From contig CM032795.1 in assembly GCA_019155185.1 (NCBI GenBank), positions 21,273,795 to 21,337,794 of the forward strand: a DNA stretch of 64,000 nt. The letters run 5' to 3'. The position numbers and the translations under genes are program-made. This stretch comes from Beaufortia kweichowensis. Taxonomy: Eukaryota > Chordata > Actinopteri > Cypriniformes > Gastromyzontidae. Below are positions 12,060 through 24,549 of the stretch, in pieces (within the stretch, counting starts at the first letter, position 1; the number at the start of each line of letters is the position of its first letter). A model generated the notes under the pieces. It worked only from the letters and a program-made list of their open reading frames with translations. It ran no database searches and was not told the DNA's origin.

Positions 12060-14602
12060 TAGTAAAAACATTGCCTTAAGCGATCAGTTTCTCTGTTTAT
12101 ATTGCATGTTTACCTTACAATGTAGCCTAGAAATATTGTTATGGCTACCTGTAAGATCATTTTATAATCCACTTAACAAAACACAACACTTTACATTTAG
12201 AACTGGTGGAACTATATGGTTTTGTGTTTCAAGTACCTTGCGGATAGTAATGAATATGATCCATTCTCTATATTGTACATAAACTTTCTGTTTATTTCCA
12301 AGTTTAAATGTGACTTTTCAAAGCTAATTTTGTTTACATCTTTTTCATAGGCTGTCACAACATCAAGCCAAGACAGGAATGACATATTTCACAAATTCCA
12401 ATGCCTTCCAACGCAATTGCTTGTTTCTACTTGTATCTGTGATAATTCTGCAAGACTTTGTCATAATGTTTTCAAGCTTTTTTACAGAAGAATAAGAATA
12501 AAGTAAAAAATAAACATATAAATTACAAATATACAAACAGTGCATGCAAACATAATATAACACAATATAGTAATGGACTGTGCAAGTCTCATAGGCCTAT
12601 GTGCAATAATTGTAATATGAAATAAATGTTTATGTTAAAGTAGTTAAGAAAATAATGATGGGTGATGTCATGGTCAGCGAGTGTTTACCTGTTCAACAGT
12701 CTGATGGCCAAGTGATTGCATTCTTCACATCCTAAATTTTGCACTTCTGCACCTTCTGTAAGGGCAGAGGTGAATAAAGGTTTCTAAATTGACGGTACAT
12801 CACATTTAAAGCCCTAAAACTGTAAAAGCTAAACTTCAGCTTAAAACACCTCTACACATTTCTCTTGTTGCCACATAAACTTGGCTTTAAATATCAAAAG
12901 CTTTTGGTTCCGTCACAGAAATTGAACAGATTAGAAGCTAATTTTACCCTAATTTTAAGTATACTAGTCAAATGATGAAAACAGGTTTTATTGAAATAAC
13001 ATTCATATTACTCTTTTGCATTAGAGAAAACGGATGGATTGAAATTCAGGTTTAGAAAACCTAAACAGGGCTGTGTAATATTTATGTGAATGTAAAAGCA
13101 ACTTCAGAACAGGTATCAGAGGTTAAATATCAAGATATGTGATTTATTTAATGTTTACTTCAAGAATGATCATGATGAAGTGCAAACTTGACAACATTTA
13201 AAAAGCACTGGAAATACAGTCGATATTTTCGATATTTTTCAAAACAGATTGTCAACGGCTATTCAAATCCGGTCCTGGAGGGCCATTGGCCTGCTGAGTT
13301 TAGCTTCAACTCTGTTTAAACTTACCTGTGATCCTGAAAACCTTGATTAGCTAGTGCAGGTGTGTTTGAAAAGGGTTGCAGGAAAACTCTGCAGGGCAAG
13401 ATTTCAATAGCCCTGGTCTACGTCGTTAAACAGCTATTAATTACATACTTCCCTTTTCTACTTCAGCATCTCTAACTGTTCATGGTACAAGCATCTCTAC
13501 TGTGTTAATTTGCAGTTTCATGGCCTGTTTTTGTGAATGGGTTATAATCAGCACTGACTCATTCGTATCCGCTCTAAGCTGGAATTCTTTACTGGGAGAC
13601 TGAAGTTTCCTGTAACGGCAGTCATTACCAGAACCCTTATCCCAACCATAGCATGTTTTCATGTAACTTAATATCTGGAAAATCAGGTATTGTGAAGACT
13701 GTTGTATGATGTCTGCAATTGGAAATGTTTTGATAAAATAGTTTTCAGTAAGAGCTACATTGAAAAATGTTTTAAAGTTCATAAAGCAGGAAGCCGTTGT
13801 TATTTTTACAGTTATGTGTTTCCTTTACACCAGACAAAGGTCTCCACAGCATGACGAAAATAGTCTTTCTGTTGGTTCTTTCTGTTCAAAAAATATTTTC
13901 CTGTATCACTGTTTCAGTTCAGTTTAGTTTGTTAAACATTTAAACACATCGACAGTCTCAGTTACAGCTGTAGAAACATATATAATCTCGGCTTTGACAG
14001 AAAGTCAACAGGATGAGATCTCACAATGTATATTTACATTTGCATTTAGGCTGGTGCTTTTATCCAAAGTGACTTACAAATATTATTTGTCTGGAGTAAA
14101 GTTAAAGAGCTTGATACATGTGTGCAATGCACATCATCCAGTCTAAATCAATATCAGACTATGAATGATCATTTGTTGTGTATAACACTGAGAAAGCATG
14201 CTATTTATATGTAAAACACAAGAAAGATAATACACACACATACCAAAATAAACAGTTTAAAAGTTTGTTTATTTCATATTTAAAAAGAATGTAAATAAGT
14301 AAGTCACATCTATATCAACACCAGTACAATCATTCTAAGACCCCAAAACTAAAACTCATTAAAGTGTTGGTGTATCTCTGTACTTAAAATCAAGAGGTAC
14401 TTGACGTGCATTTATGAAAAAATGAAAAACAAACGTTAGCTTATTATAGTAAGGATTTAGATAAAATAAAATACAGACTTGGGACAAAAGGACATCACAT
14501 CACACCCTAATGGTCAAAAGCAATCTTCAGTAGACACTATGAATCAAATCACCACTACAGATGAATGTCTCCAGCAGTCTGAGCAGTCATATCCTCCTGA
14601 TC
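12060..14602. other. Intergenic region between the two sat1 copies
   Basis: AT-rich spacer with no supported gene. The frames at 12363-12563 and 13480-13782 (-) lack family features and splice context. It contains a hAT-like remnant (13262-13418) and a SINE-tail fragment at about 14032-14092 (GCTTTTATCCAAAGTGACTT). The last few hundred bases before 14603 are probably the 3' UTR of sat1 copy 2. Confidence 0.5.
13262..13418. mobile_element. hAT-like non-autonomous DNA element remnant
   Basis: Left end TTCAAATCCGGTCCTGGAGG and right end containing AAACTCTGCAGGGCAAGATT. The interior includes CTTGATTAGCTAGTGCAGGT and GTGTGTTTGAAAAGGGTTG. This arrangement is a common cyprinid repeat with inverted ends that I associate with hAT-type elements. 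No transposase. Family name is from memory; the inverted-end layout is visible. Confidence 0.6.
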
Positions 14603-17258
14603 TCACTCCTCATCCATCATCTTCAGCAGGTTTAGTTTGTCGATCTTAAAAAGCCTCCATCCTTCTTCCAGTGAGAGGTCTGAAGCTCCACGCCGCTTGT
14701 AAAACTCAATGGAGGATTTGTTCCACTCCGCCACGATGAAGTGCATACTACTGCAACGCGTCCTCACCGCCGTCTGGCATAAATGATCAGAGTACAGAAA
14801 TTTAGCACAAGATGTGCCGCCACGAGGAAGATTAGAGGACCATATAGTGTTCGATCATTAACCTGTGAGTAATTATTAACTTACAATACACTTTGAGCTT
14901 TTTCAACTTTACTGTATATCGGAAAAACACTTCCTCATCTTCTATGGAAAGTTTAGTGTTATATAAGGGAAGGTTGGCGATTGATCAAAGGTTTAAACTT
15001 ACCTGACTCAGTGTCTTCAGGATTTCAGAGCCAATTCCAAAACCTAGTGCGGGAAGATGAAAACATTTAGGTAAATGTGTCTTTTTAATCGGACAATCTG
15101 ATATCACAAACATACAGAATAAGACCTCAGTCATACCCCTGAATTCCTTCATGACATAGAAGTCTTCCAAGTAGAGCAACTTCCCAATCCACGGGTCATA
15201 GGTGAAATAATACATGGCAAAACCAATGATCGCATGACCTGGAAAATAACCGCTGAACAATTACTAATATTCCAATATAGTACAAATAAAGTTTTAGTAG
15301 CATGGAAATCATAGAAGTTTGCATGGAGACAAATACCATTGTCTGAAATTTGCTTTTGCTATGTGGTATTTTTGGCATCTAAAAAACCTTCCATACACCA
15401 CAGTCACAGCATTTCAGATCCAGATTTCAATTAATCTGATGTGTGGCATTCAATCTCACTTGAATTTGTACATTCATACCTGTAGGGCTGGGAATCGAGA
15501 GTCAAAAAATATCTCATAAGAGACAAACCGAAAATCTAATTTGCTGTGGTCATGAAAATGATAATCTGCATATATTATTATAATGAGTTATTCTAAATTT
15601 GATTTCTTCTTTCTTAATTAATTCAAACATTTTGTCAAACGATAAGGAACTGGACTTACCACAATTCCCATCCCTTTGAGCTCGACAACAAATCTGTATG
15701 ATCCATTAGTTAGGAACACTACACATTAAAAATAAAGGTGCAACAAAAGAGTCTTTGCAGCGATTCCACAGAAGAACCATTTTCGGTTCCCTAAAGAACC
15801 ACTCGGTGTACAACAGAAACAGATGTTGAAGGTTCTTTATGGAACCATACAGCCAAAAATGGTTATTCAATGGCATCGTGCAGCACCTTATTGACAAGAG
15901 AGCAGTTGTTAGTTGTGGTCATATTTGTGTGTGGTGTGGGGTTATTATTGTTACAGGTGCTGTGGGCCTTACCTCAAGAATATTGTTTTTGTTACACTAT
16001 TGTAACCGATCTTTCAGTTACCTCCCCGCCCACCCATGTACACGCCACAGGCAATGTACACGGCGAAGCAAGAGACTGTAGCCTGAAGACAATAGATTAC
16101 AGAAGGGGAATTGGACAAGTGTTCTTGGCAAATATTAAACAACTAAATGTCTGTGTTGAATGTTCAGGTTCACAAAAGGACTTTGTGTTTGTACGACAGG
16201 TTTATTTCTTGAAGGACATATTTACCCAAACATAAAAACTGTGTTATTGTTTTCTTACCCTTATAAGGTCGTTTCAAACCTGCATACTGATTGTTCTATG
16301 GAACACAAAATTAAAACCGCAAACAAAAAAATATAGTACATACAGTTACTAAAAATCCCAAAACGTTTTATTTTGAGCTCTGTCATAAAAAGTGATGATG
16401 TGTTCCATGGAAAAAAATGTAAAACAAAATAAACCATGTGTTGAAGGTTCACAAACGTTTTTTTTATCTGTGTGACATTGACCAGACACACCTATATTTC
16501 ACACTGGGTCTGGACACTCGGACAGAGTAATGTTCAGATAACACCATTTACAGTTGTCTAGTTAAAATGATGTCAAGAAAATTACAAACACATAAACTCT
16601 GTACACTGTAATATGTTTGTATGTATAACATGAACACTGTGCACATGAGCACAGAAACAGTTTTGGTAACTCAAGCGTCTGTATGAATTTATGCATTTCT
16701 GTCTCGACCTTTCTTGGAAAAAGCAGAACAGCAGAATATACGGTGTATTAGAGAGTGTCAGGGCTGGTTTTATCTTACCATCAGCACTCTGATGCTCTTT
16801 GGGCATTTCAGCCACCAGACAGTGATAAAACGGGTGATCTCCGAAACCATCCTCCAGGAGATCTACAAGAATAAATGTGTGGTTAGAAAGCACATCCTAC
16901 AGAGACGTTGAAACAGAGTATAATGTGAGGCTAAATTCATTCCATAAAGAAGAAAAATAACACTGAAAACAGCATGTATTGACATAACATGTGCATAATA
17001 TTCACTTTGTTCATGATGTTAGTCTTTAAGAAGTAAATGTTATTGCATTAAACATCCTTTACCTTCTTCAGTTAGAATAACTTGATTCTCCATTTCTTCA
17101 TACTTTGCCAGTTCCTAACATAACAGTCATGTGTTAAAAGGTTTGAAATGATGTCAATGTCAAGTCTTAACATTTGAGACAAACACTTTTACCTTTATGA
17201 GTCGCAGTATATCAGACACGTCTTTGGGTTCAGCTTTCCGTAATATAAACTTGGCCAT
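14603..17258 (-). CDS. sat1: Spermidine/spermine N1-acetyltransferase, tandem copy 2
   Basis: Second copy of the polyamine acetyltransferase. Exons on the minus strand: 17258-17193, 17114-17063, 16862-16779, 15238-15137, 15043-15003, 14773-14603, giving 171 residues, identical to the human length. All internal exons match copy 1 base for base in length (66, 52, 84, 102, 41); only the last differs, by one codon. Motifs: MAKFILRKAEPKDVSDIL, DLLEDGFGDHPFYHCLVAE, FAMYYFTYDPWIGKLLYLED, GFGIGSEILKTLSQ, FYKRRGASDL, and an acidic end (MMDEE) closer to mammalian SAT1 than copy 1. All donors are GT, including GATG|GTAAGA for intron 3 and AGGG|GTATGA for intron 4. Intron 3 is about 1.5 kb against about 0.6 kb in copy 1. 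Upstream it keeps the weak TATA but lacks the CRE, suggesting different induction. Confidence 0.92.
15729..15880. repeat. GAACCATTTT...GGTTCC fold-back element
   Basis: Contains AGAAGAACCATTTTCGGTTC, CCCTAAAGAACCACT and GGTTCTTTATGGAACCATAC. This is the widespread teleost repeat of repeated 'AAAGAACC' and 'GGTTCTTT' ends. It lies in intron 3 of sat1 copy 2. No coding capacity. Confidence 0.55.
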
Positions 17259-19170
17259 TTTCTTCTTTTGTTCTTTTTGCCTTTGCTCAGTAAACCTCTG
17301 TATGTGAAATGTAGTAAGATTTGTTTCTTCATCCGCGTCTCAGAGGGTCACCCTCAGCTACAGGTTTGGATCTCTTCTGCTTGGAAAGGCATCCAGATGT
17401 TGATGTAAAGAAGACGGCTGTGCTCAAAGTCTGAAGCGCTTCTGCTTTTATTCGTGCTGTAAAGGGGCAGAAACACACAGGACACGCCCACTGCCATACA
17501 TTTTGTGACTGTTGTGTGTCAGGCCCTTACAGTATATACAGGAAATGTTTCCCCCAAAAGCAACACGAGTTGATGTTTAAGAAAATGACTTTCCCAATGT
17601 ACACATCATTAAACAACACATTTTCAAATCTGATCATTTCAAGTCAACGGGACTAATTCACTAAAGCTTTGTTCAGACTGGCATTGTTGTCTGCAATAAA
17701 ACCATATCAAATCAAATGGCTACCAACCTAGTCAAAACCGTTTGGATAAAACTGGGTAGATGCCACAGTCTTGTTTTTATGACTAGACTCAATAAAGACT
17801 ACTAATTTGCAATTCAACAATTTTGCATGCACTTTGTATAGTGGGTTATGTAAACACATCCACTAAACATGATTTGTAATGGAGACACCCCCAATCACAT
17901 CACTGACAAAAGACAGCAAAGACAACAGAGAAGATGCAAAGTTAAAGTTCATTTTTGCACATGCTGTTAATGCTGAATGTGTTTGTATACACAGAAACTT
18001 TTGCGTGCATGAAATCAGGGCAAAGCTGTGCTTAAGGAAGCCCGGGATGTGTGTATATTTTGCCATGATGTGCCGTCATGTGTTGGCAAAACAACCATAA
18101 TGACTTACAGTTACCTAGAAAATATTGTCACAAGATAAAAACACATAATATTTGTATGTATTGCTAATATTTCTCTTCCCACTGATTAAGTAGTTTGAAG
18201 ATATTTATAAGTCTAGCAGTTCATGCTGGATACTCTTGTGAACTAGCTCATATTACAACAGAACATCAAGCACTTCATGTGCTGAATTCACATCTTTGTT
18301 AAGACATGACACCAACAGTAGACTTGCTGAAAAACTTCCAGTGTTTTTACACCTCACCTTTGACCCATACATGTGATTGACCTTTGGTGCCTATACCAAA
18401 ACACAGACTACTTAAGTAAAAGCAGTTCTCTGGGTTGTCCAGCCAAAGCGTTTCATAATGTTCATTACAAAGTGAACTGTTACGCAATAATCTACATCAT
18501 TTCATGCAATAATGCAATAAAAATATTATTCAAAGTTCAATTACATCGGTTTTTCCACAGTAAAGTCACACTTCAATGCAATAAGGGTTTTAAAGAAACA
18601 TTATACATAATAATTACAAAAGTTTCAGTTACTTTATTTTAATGGGTTCTTGTTACAGTGCAAGTAATGACTAATATTAATGCACTTACTAAAGGGTTAA
18701 GCTTTGGTTTAGAGTTATATAATATGAGAAATAACTTGCTAAAATTATAATCTTCACCTGATCGTTTCAGATAAATGTAAAAAAATTATATCGAAATGCC
18801 AACCAACAGCGATCAAATCACAAGAATGTATGGCTTATAACTATTTCATTGGTAATAATTCATCCGTTTGGGTCAGAGCCTAATCGAAACTAAAATTTAC
18901 AGGTGCACGAATTTGCAATTAAAGCAGCAAATGCAAAGCAACACATTGTTAAGTTTCTAATTTAGTTCTCTTACATTTAAGAAAAACAGATCTGCCAACA
19001 GAATCAGGGTTGTGTGATATGAAGACTGTGGCCAGATCGCCCTCTACTGTCAGACACACACATCCAACATATACTGCAGGGACAGAACAGGTTTATCAAA
19101 ACTCGCCTTTTATTGTGTGTACAATAACACTAAACACACAAAAACAAAAGCCTCACATGAAACATTAACC
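17259..19170. other. Intergenic: sat1 copy 2 promoter side and prdx4 3' flank
   Basis: The first 200 bp are the sat1 copy 2 5' UTR and weak TATA (17445-17452). The rest is AT-rich with no supported gene; frames at 17863-18100 overlap on both strands and show no family features. Minus-strand ACAGTAGAGGGCGATC near 19026-19042 resembles a CTCF core. The end merges with the prdx4 3' UTR. Confidence 0.45.
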
Positions 19171-21508
19171 TCAGTTGAGCTTATCAAAGTACTTCAGTTT
19201 GCCCGCGGGGTCTGGAATGATCTGTGAGGAAAGATATGGAAAAATATTTAACTACTAAAAATGTTAACTAGTAAACATTTGTATAGATACATAGATATTT
19301 ATGTTTTATATCTTTAAATTGCTTCCTAATTTTTAACAGTGCAAATATATTTGATATATTATTTGTCTTATAATATACATTTACATATAATACATTCAAC
19401 TTTGCACTTTTCTCCAAACAAATTTGGTTTTTGTGTGCAATTTGATTACAAACTGATACAGTTACACACATCAAAGATGCACATCAGTATACCAAAACAC
19501 ACATGAACATGAGCCCAATATCAGATCTTTATCTTAGAACACCCAATAATCCAAACATGTACTATAACATACATATAATATTAAGATTTCATCAAGTCAA
19601 ATTAAAGAATCACTTACGTACACATCCACACACACACAGTCAATTAAAAATGAGCTTACCGTATCACTACCAGGCTTCCATCCGGCCGGACACACTAACA
19701 ACAGAGAGACATTAGAGTCAGTAAAACAAACCAGTAACATCAGTGAATGCAAGATAAATACTAATAAAGTGGATATTTCAAGAGAAAGCACTGTGAGATA
19801 AATGTCCCACCTTCTCCGTGTTTGTCAGTATATTGGAAGGCCTGGACCAGTCTGAGCGTTTCATCAACAGAGCGTCCCACTGGCAGATCATTCATAGTGA
19901 TTTGTCTGAGAACCCCCTTATCATCAATGATAAAGAGACCTCTGAAATGCAGAAGAAATACAGAAACATTTCTGTCCATGCTTGTCTTGAACACAATCCA
20001 TTAAAACAGTAAGAAAATCCATCTGATCCAGTACCTGAGTGTGTGTCCTTGGTCCTCAAGAAAGACGCCATAGTCCTTAGATATCTGGTGTGTGAGGTCA
20101 GAAAGAAGAGGGATTTTCATTGGTCCAAGACCTCCTTGTTTTCTGGGTGTGTTAATCCTGAAACAAACAAAACAACGTTTGTACTGCTCACTCTTGTGGT
20201 GTTTATGATGACCATGTAATGTGCTATCAAACTGAGCAAAGGTGTGTTCTCACCAGGCCAGGTGGGTAAACTGAGAATCCACAGAGCAGGCCACCACCTC
20301 GGCATTAATGGCCTGAAACTCATGCACACGGTCACTGAAAGCCATGATCTCAGTGGGACACACAAATGTGCTGTAGTGTGACACAAATCAATCAGGATCA
20401 TAATAACATCAATCTCTTTACTTCCGTTTCATTAAAGTTGGAATGAGGTTTGCATTTGCATGCTATTTCACAGATATTCAATACTGCAAAGCAAAACAGA
20501 GCCATACCTGAATGCAATTAAGATTACATTTGCAAGGGCTCGTTTTAAGCATATACAAGCATATCAAGAACATTCATAAAGAAATGAACAAGGAGCATTT
20601 TTAAAAAAGTAAATGGGGTCAATACATACATAAATGAAAGGGTCATGTGATGTGAAGTCATTAACATGAAGTATGTAAGTGCATTAAATCTTTAAATGTC
20701 AATAATCACTAGTATAAGGGCAACTCACAAGTCCAGAGGATAAAAGAAAAACACCAGATATTTTCCTTTGTAATCTGACAATTTCAGCTCCTTAAACTCT
20801 CCATTGATAACAGCTGTTCCCTCCCAGTTTGGTGCTGGTTTTGAGACTGAAAACAGATTTATAACATCTTTAGTGTTTATCATGAATTTAGATCACAGAT
20901 GTGGAGGGTTCGTATCACTTTAAGACATTAATCCCAATGCTGAAAGCATCAAAGTTTATTTACAATGACGTGTCCTTAAAGGTTGTGCATTCCTAAAGTG
21001 CGCACAAAACACGAACAACACAGCAAACGCTTAGATTAATAACTAAAAATAAACTAAATAAATACAATTGTTAACACACACTAATGCAACATTTCATGCA
21101 ATTTGTTTCTCTTGCAAAATCACTCATTGCATAGCACGTAAACAGGCTTTAATTTAGACTCATTTCAAATAAGAGCTAAAGCTAACACGCTCGTGCCTGT
21201 GGATTCTGCCAGATGTTTGTGCATCGACTTTAACAATTAACACAATAAAAAATAAGCACAAAACGACCGTATAAAGACATGCACGTGAGATTCAACAGCA
21301 CAAATGAGTAAAGTGACCCACTTTTGGCTTTGCTCAGGTGTAGTGAATGATCAGAAACTGGCACGCGGAAAGCCTCTCCGGGGTAAACGTGTCCACCGGC
21401 GTAATTATAACACTCCTGCTCCTTCTTCCCGTTCACACCATCACATAAAACTGACCCGAAGAGGGAAAACAAGGCGATACAGAACCACTGACACCGACTG
21501 ACATCCAT
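19171..21508 (-). CDS. prdx4: Peroxiredoxin-4 (ER 2-Cys peroxiredoxin)
   Basis: Thiol peroxidase of the ER lumen that reduces hydrogen peroxide and supports oxidative protein folding. Exons on the minus strand: 21508-21322, 20846-20729, 20370-20254, 20157-20035, 19941-19811, 19694-19660, 19221-19171, giving 253 residues, all GT-AG and in phase. Start MDVSRCQWFCIALFSLFGSV is a good signal peptide; an upstream in-frame Met at 21541 would weaken it. A PRDX4-type N-terminal cysteine lies in QECYNYAGG (C33). Peroxidatic C106 is in FVCPTE, resolving C227 in VCPAGWKPGS. The GGLG loop and the C-terminal KYFDKLN tail, which mark hyperoxidation-sensitive 2-Cys enzymes, are present. Adjacent to sat1 as in human Xp22.11. 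Confidence 0.95.
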
Positions 21509-22159
21509 TATTGAGTCTTGTAGGAAGCACGTCTCTCTCATTGGACTCTCATGCGTCTTGTCATCGATCTCTATACTGAACTGATCTACTGCAGGGCCTA
21601 CAGTTTATGACTTCCGCATATAATATAGAGATCGCTTAGATTATCTTTTTTGTTCATTTATATTTCAAATAAGAAATCATCATTCGTGTGTTTTTGGCGA
21701 ATTTATTCATTTTAAAAATAAGCATTTGCTTGATTATTTTTTGTGATGAATGACCTGAAGAAATTATTTGTTTATAATTGCACATTTCTACAAGCAAAAT
21801 TAAGAGCCTTTCTATTCTATTTATTATGTATTTCTTTCATTCATTTTGAGTTTAAGTTCAAGTGAGTTTTTATGTCTCACAGACTGGTGCAATATTTATA
21901 TAAATAAAACCTATTGAAAGAGATCACTTAAACATACATACATACATATAAATACTTTACATATAGGATACTCTGAACATTGAATTGTTTTTGTTTACTA
22001 CATTATTTATAAGGTTATTTTGACTATACTTTGGTTTAAACAATATTTTTAAGATGTAAAATTAACTTTGTATTGTTAATGGTTTATTATTGTATAAAAA
22101 AATTTTGAAAGCCATTTAAAACTTTGAAAAAATTTTATTGAAACGTATGTAAAAAATAC

Positions 22160-22265
22160 GTAGGGTGCATATGATAACTGTAGTTATTAAAATGAGATCT
22201 TTTCTTCACCTCTCTCTGAAGAAAAGATCTCATTTTAATAACTACAGTTATCATATACACCCTAC
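22160..22265. repeat. Near-perfect 49-bp inverted repeat with 8-nt loop
   Basis: Left arm 22160-22208 and right arm 22217-22265 are reverse complements at 48 of 49 positions (single mismatch at 22168), separated by CCTCTCTC. The arms begin GTAGGGTG and end TCTTTTCTTCA at the loop. Transcribed, this would fold into a long uninterrupted hairpin. It may be a miniature fold-back transposon or a hairpin RNA source. I do not recognise the family. Confidence 0.85.
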
Positions 22266-23878
22266 AATTCTTGAAAAGACTTGAAGACAATTTAGGGACA
22301 AACTGATCGATACTATTGATATTTGCTTTTTTGTTGGATTGGTGCAGCCTTTTATTTCTTTATCGGGTGGAAAAGAACTTCTATAAATGCTAGTTTTACT
22401 TTAGTTATTCTGAATGAAAACATGAAAATGATAGTTCTTACTGAAATGTACAACAAACCATTGACATGATTTATAAAAATTATAATTTGTTAAAACGCAA
22501 GATTTACCCCTTATTTGAAAATTTATTAAATAGTTGATGTACAATAAATTAGAAAGTCTATATGGGCTTAATTGGTACCATTTAAGCCCATGTGTTCCAA
22601 AGAAGCTCACCTCAGGATTTAGTCAAAAGTAAAAAAAAAAGTAACATGGACAAACCTGAAGTCTCAAACTCAATTTAAATAACAAACAAAAGCACAACTG
22701 ACAAGACTTACCATAAGATGTTGCGTAGCAGAGAGGAAAAACTCCTGAAATCAGGTCTTTAAAGTGAATGACCTACAATGAACAAATGTAAAGTCAAGAA
22801 CTGTGCCACCTTTTTGTAAAGGTTTTATTTATACATTTTAAAACTCATTACAAGAAAAAAAGCACAAACAAAGCAAGAGCAAACACCTTACAAAATACAT
22901 AATTATGAACAAATACATTGTTTAAAAGGAAAAATAAAATTATTGCCACCTGTTCTGTGGAATGCTGATGAAACTGTACATAATACAGATAGTCTGGGAA
23001 TTGAGGGTGAGGGCTGAGGTGATCAAGCACAAAGAGCAAGGTCAAGCTGGAAAGCCTGGACAGGTTCACAAAGGCAAGACCAAGGCTTAAAGAAAAAGTG
23101 CTAGGTAATAAAATGAATAAAAACCATCTCTTATGCAATAGGTAGGGTGGGGGTTCTTAGTTTAACAGAATTAAACACTTAGCCAAGAGTGAGTTAGAAA
23201 GGCTACAAAAATATGAACGCCACAAAAATGTCAATAAACAAGCTACCTATGTGAAAGCTTTTAGACAAGTTTGAAACAGGGAAGTTGCAAAACCATAAGT
23301 GCTGAAAGCAGTGAGAAACAAGGAGCAGAAATCCATCCCAGGAGACTTTCCTTGAAGACGACAGACTTTGTGCAGACAGTGATGAATGAAGCATCCATCT
23401 AGACAACACTGGCAGAAGATCTTCATCAATACACAGCAGAGGAGCAGAACAACAAGCTGGACAGACCACTGTTGATCTGATGGGCTCTGAAGACCTCATC
23501 TGGGTTGGATTTGTGGTCTATGAGGAGTTTCTGTTGTGGCAAAACCTAGTTGTACACCATAGTCAATCTTGCAGTTAAAAAGCTTTTCATAAAGTATTTT
23601 GTCTCTAGTGTGACTCAGTCTGCAGGAACAAACATGATACTCACAGACAACAATCTGAGCTGTAGTGCCACGTGAACATGCAAAGATCAAACATCAAGAT
23701 GGTCTCCAGTAACCTAAAGAACACAAAAACAAAGAAACAAGTTGTTATATGGTCTTTAATCTAAACTTTAGTTTAAATATGGTTTTAAAATGAAGTGTAT
23801 AAAGCCAATACACAATACACATGCACAAGCTACCATGACATGCATAGACCTGTTAGCAACATATGCTGTATTGTGTAC

Positions 23879-23986
23879 TTCACATTCAAGTTTTACCCAA
23901 ACACAAACAAGGAAAAAGACCCTTCTTCACATGGTTTTTCTTCGACTTCCTTTTTCCTTCTTGTTTGGGTAAAACTTGAATGTGAA
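23879..23986. repeat. Second long inverted repeat, arms 37-40 bp
   Basis: Left arm 23879-23918 (TTCACATTCAAGTTTTACCC onward) and right arm 23950-23986 pair along almost their whole length, except a few extra bases in the left arm around CAAACACAAACAAGG. The loop is about 31 nt. It lies 1.6 kb from the other long inverted repeat and 0.6 kb from the tandem array. Confidence 0.75.
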
Positions 23987-24032
23987 CTACTTTTAATTTG
24001 GTACTTGCCCATTTTTAGAATTCAGCAAAGAT

Positions 24033-24450
24033 CTAGATTGAAGCAGAAGAAAACTCCAATTACTGCAACAGCTGATACTGAATGCATGACCTGAAGAAGA
24101 AACAAAAACAGCACATCACAGATCTTTAGATGACTGGTGTCAAACAGAAAATTAACATGCTCAATACTTTGAGACTGAAGACAGTCAGGAGAGATTAAAT
24201 TAGCCATTCAGTCTTAAGTCACAATCTACTCACCAGGCCTGTGGAAATTAAATTGGAGCATAAGAAAACTGCAAATCACTGGAACAGCCAATACTGAATG
24301 TATGACCTGAAACAGAAACAGAAAAATAACCTCAATACACATCTTCAGATGATTAGTGTCAGAAACAGAAAATTAACATGCTTTAATACTCTGAGATTGC
24401 ACAGACAGGAGAGATAAAGTTAACCATATCAGTCACTCATCAGTCCTGTG
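24033..24450. repeat. Tandem segmental duplication of an exon-like unit
   Basis: Two copies of about 210-220 bp, roughly 24033-24240 and 24258-24450. Both contain, on the + strand, GAATG(C/T)ATGACCTGAA, then AACAGAAAATTAACATGCT, then a GACAGGAGAGAT(T/A)AA segment, closing near CCTGTGGAA. On the minus strand each begins with a polypyrimidine-AG and reads GTCAT(A/G)CATTCAGTAT. Their closing piece resembles the unit of the array that follows. Confidence 0.6.
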
Positions 24451-24549
24451 GAAGTGAATCCAGAGACACAATTAACCACAGCTGTGGAAAAATAAATTCA
24501 CCAGGCCTGTAAATTTCCAGTTTTTGACACTACTCATTTGAAGATCTGT

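Larger units (their letters stand above)
21509..24540. other. Gene-poor gap with long inverted repeats and exon-like fragments
   Basis: No complete gene could be supported. Minus-strand pieces have tidy splice borders: 22773-22712 (acceptor TTCATTGTAG, donor ATG|GTAAGT), about 24306-24236 (acceptor TCTGTTTCAG, donor CTG|GTGAGT) and a piece starting at 23714 (acceptor TTCTTTAG). The short translations (for example VIHFKDLISGVF, VIHSVLAVPVICSFL) match no family I know, and adjacent open frames stop quickly. Either a lineage-specific spliced RNA or a decayed gene is possible. Two long inverted repeats lie inside and are listed separately. Confidence 0.4.

Noticed and set aside
23203..23690. Minus-strand open frames of 60-98 residues near the first hairpin
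   Set aside because: They overlap in different frames, match no family I know and have no consistent splicing; they may be part of a noncoding RNA.
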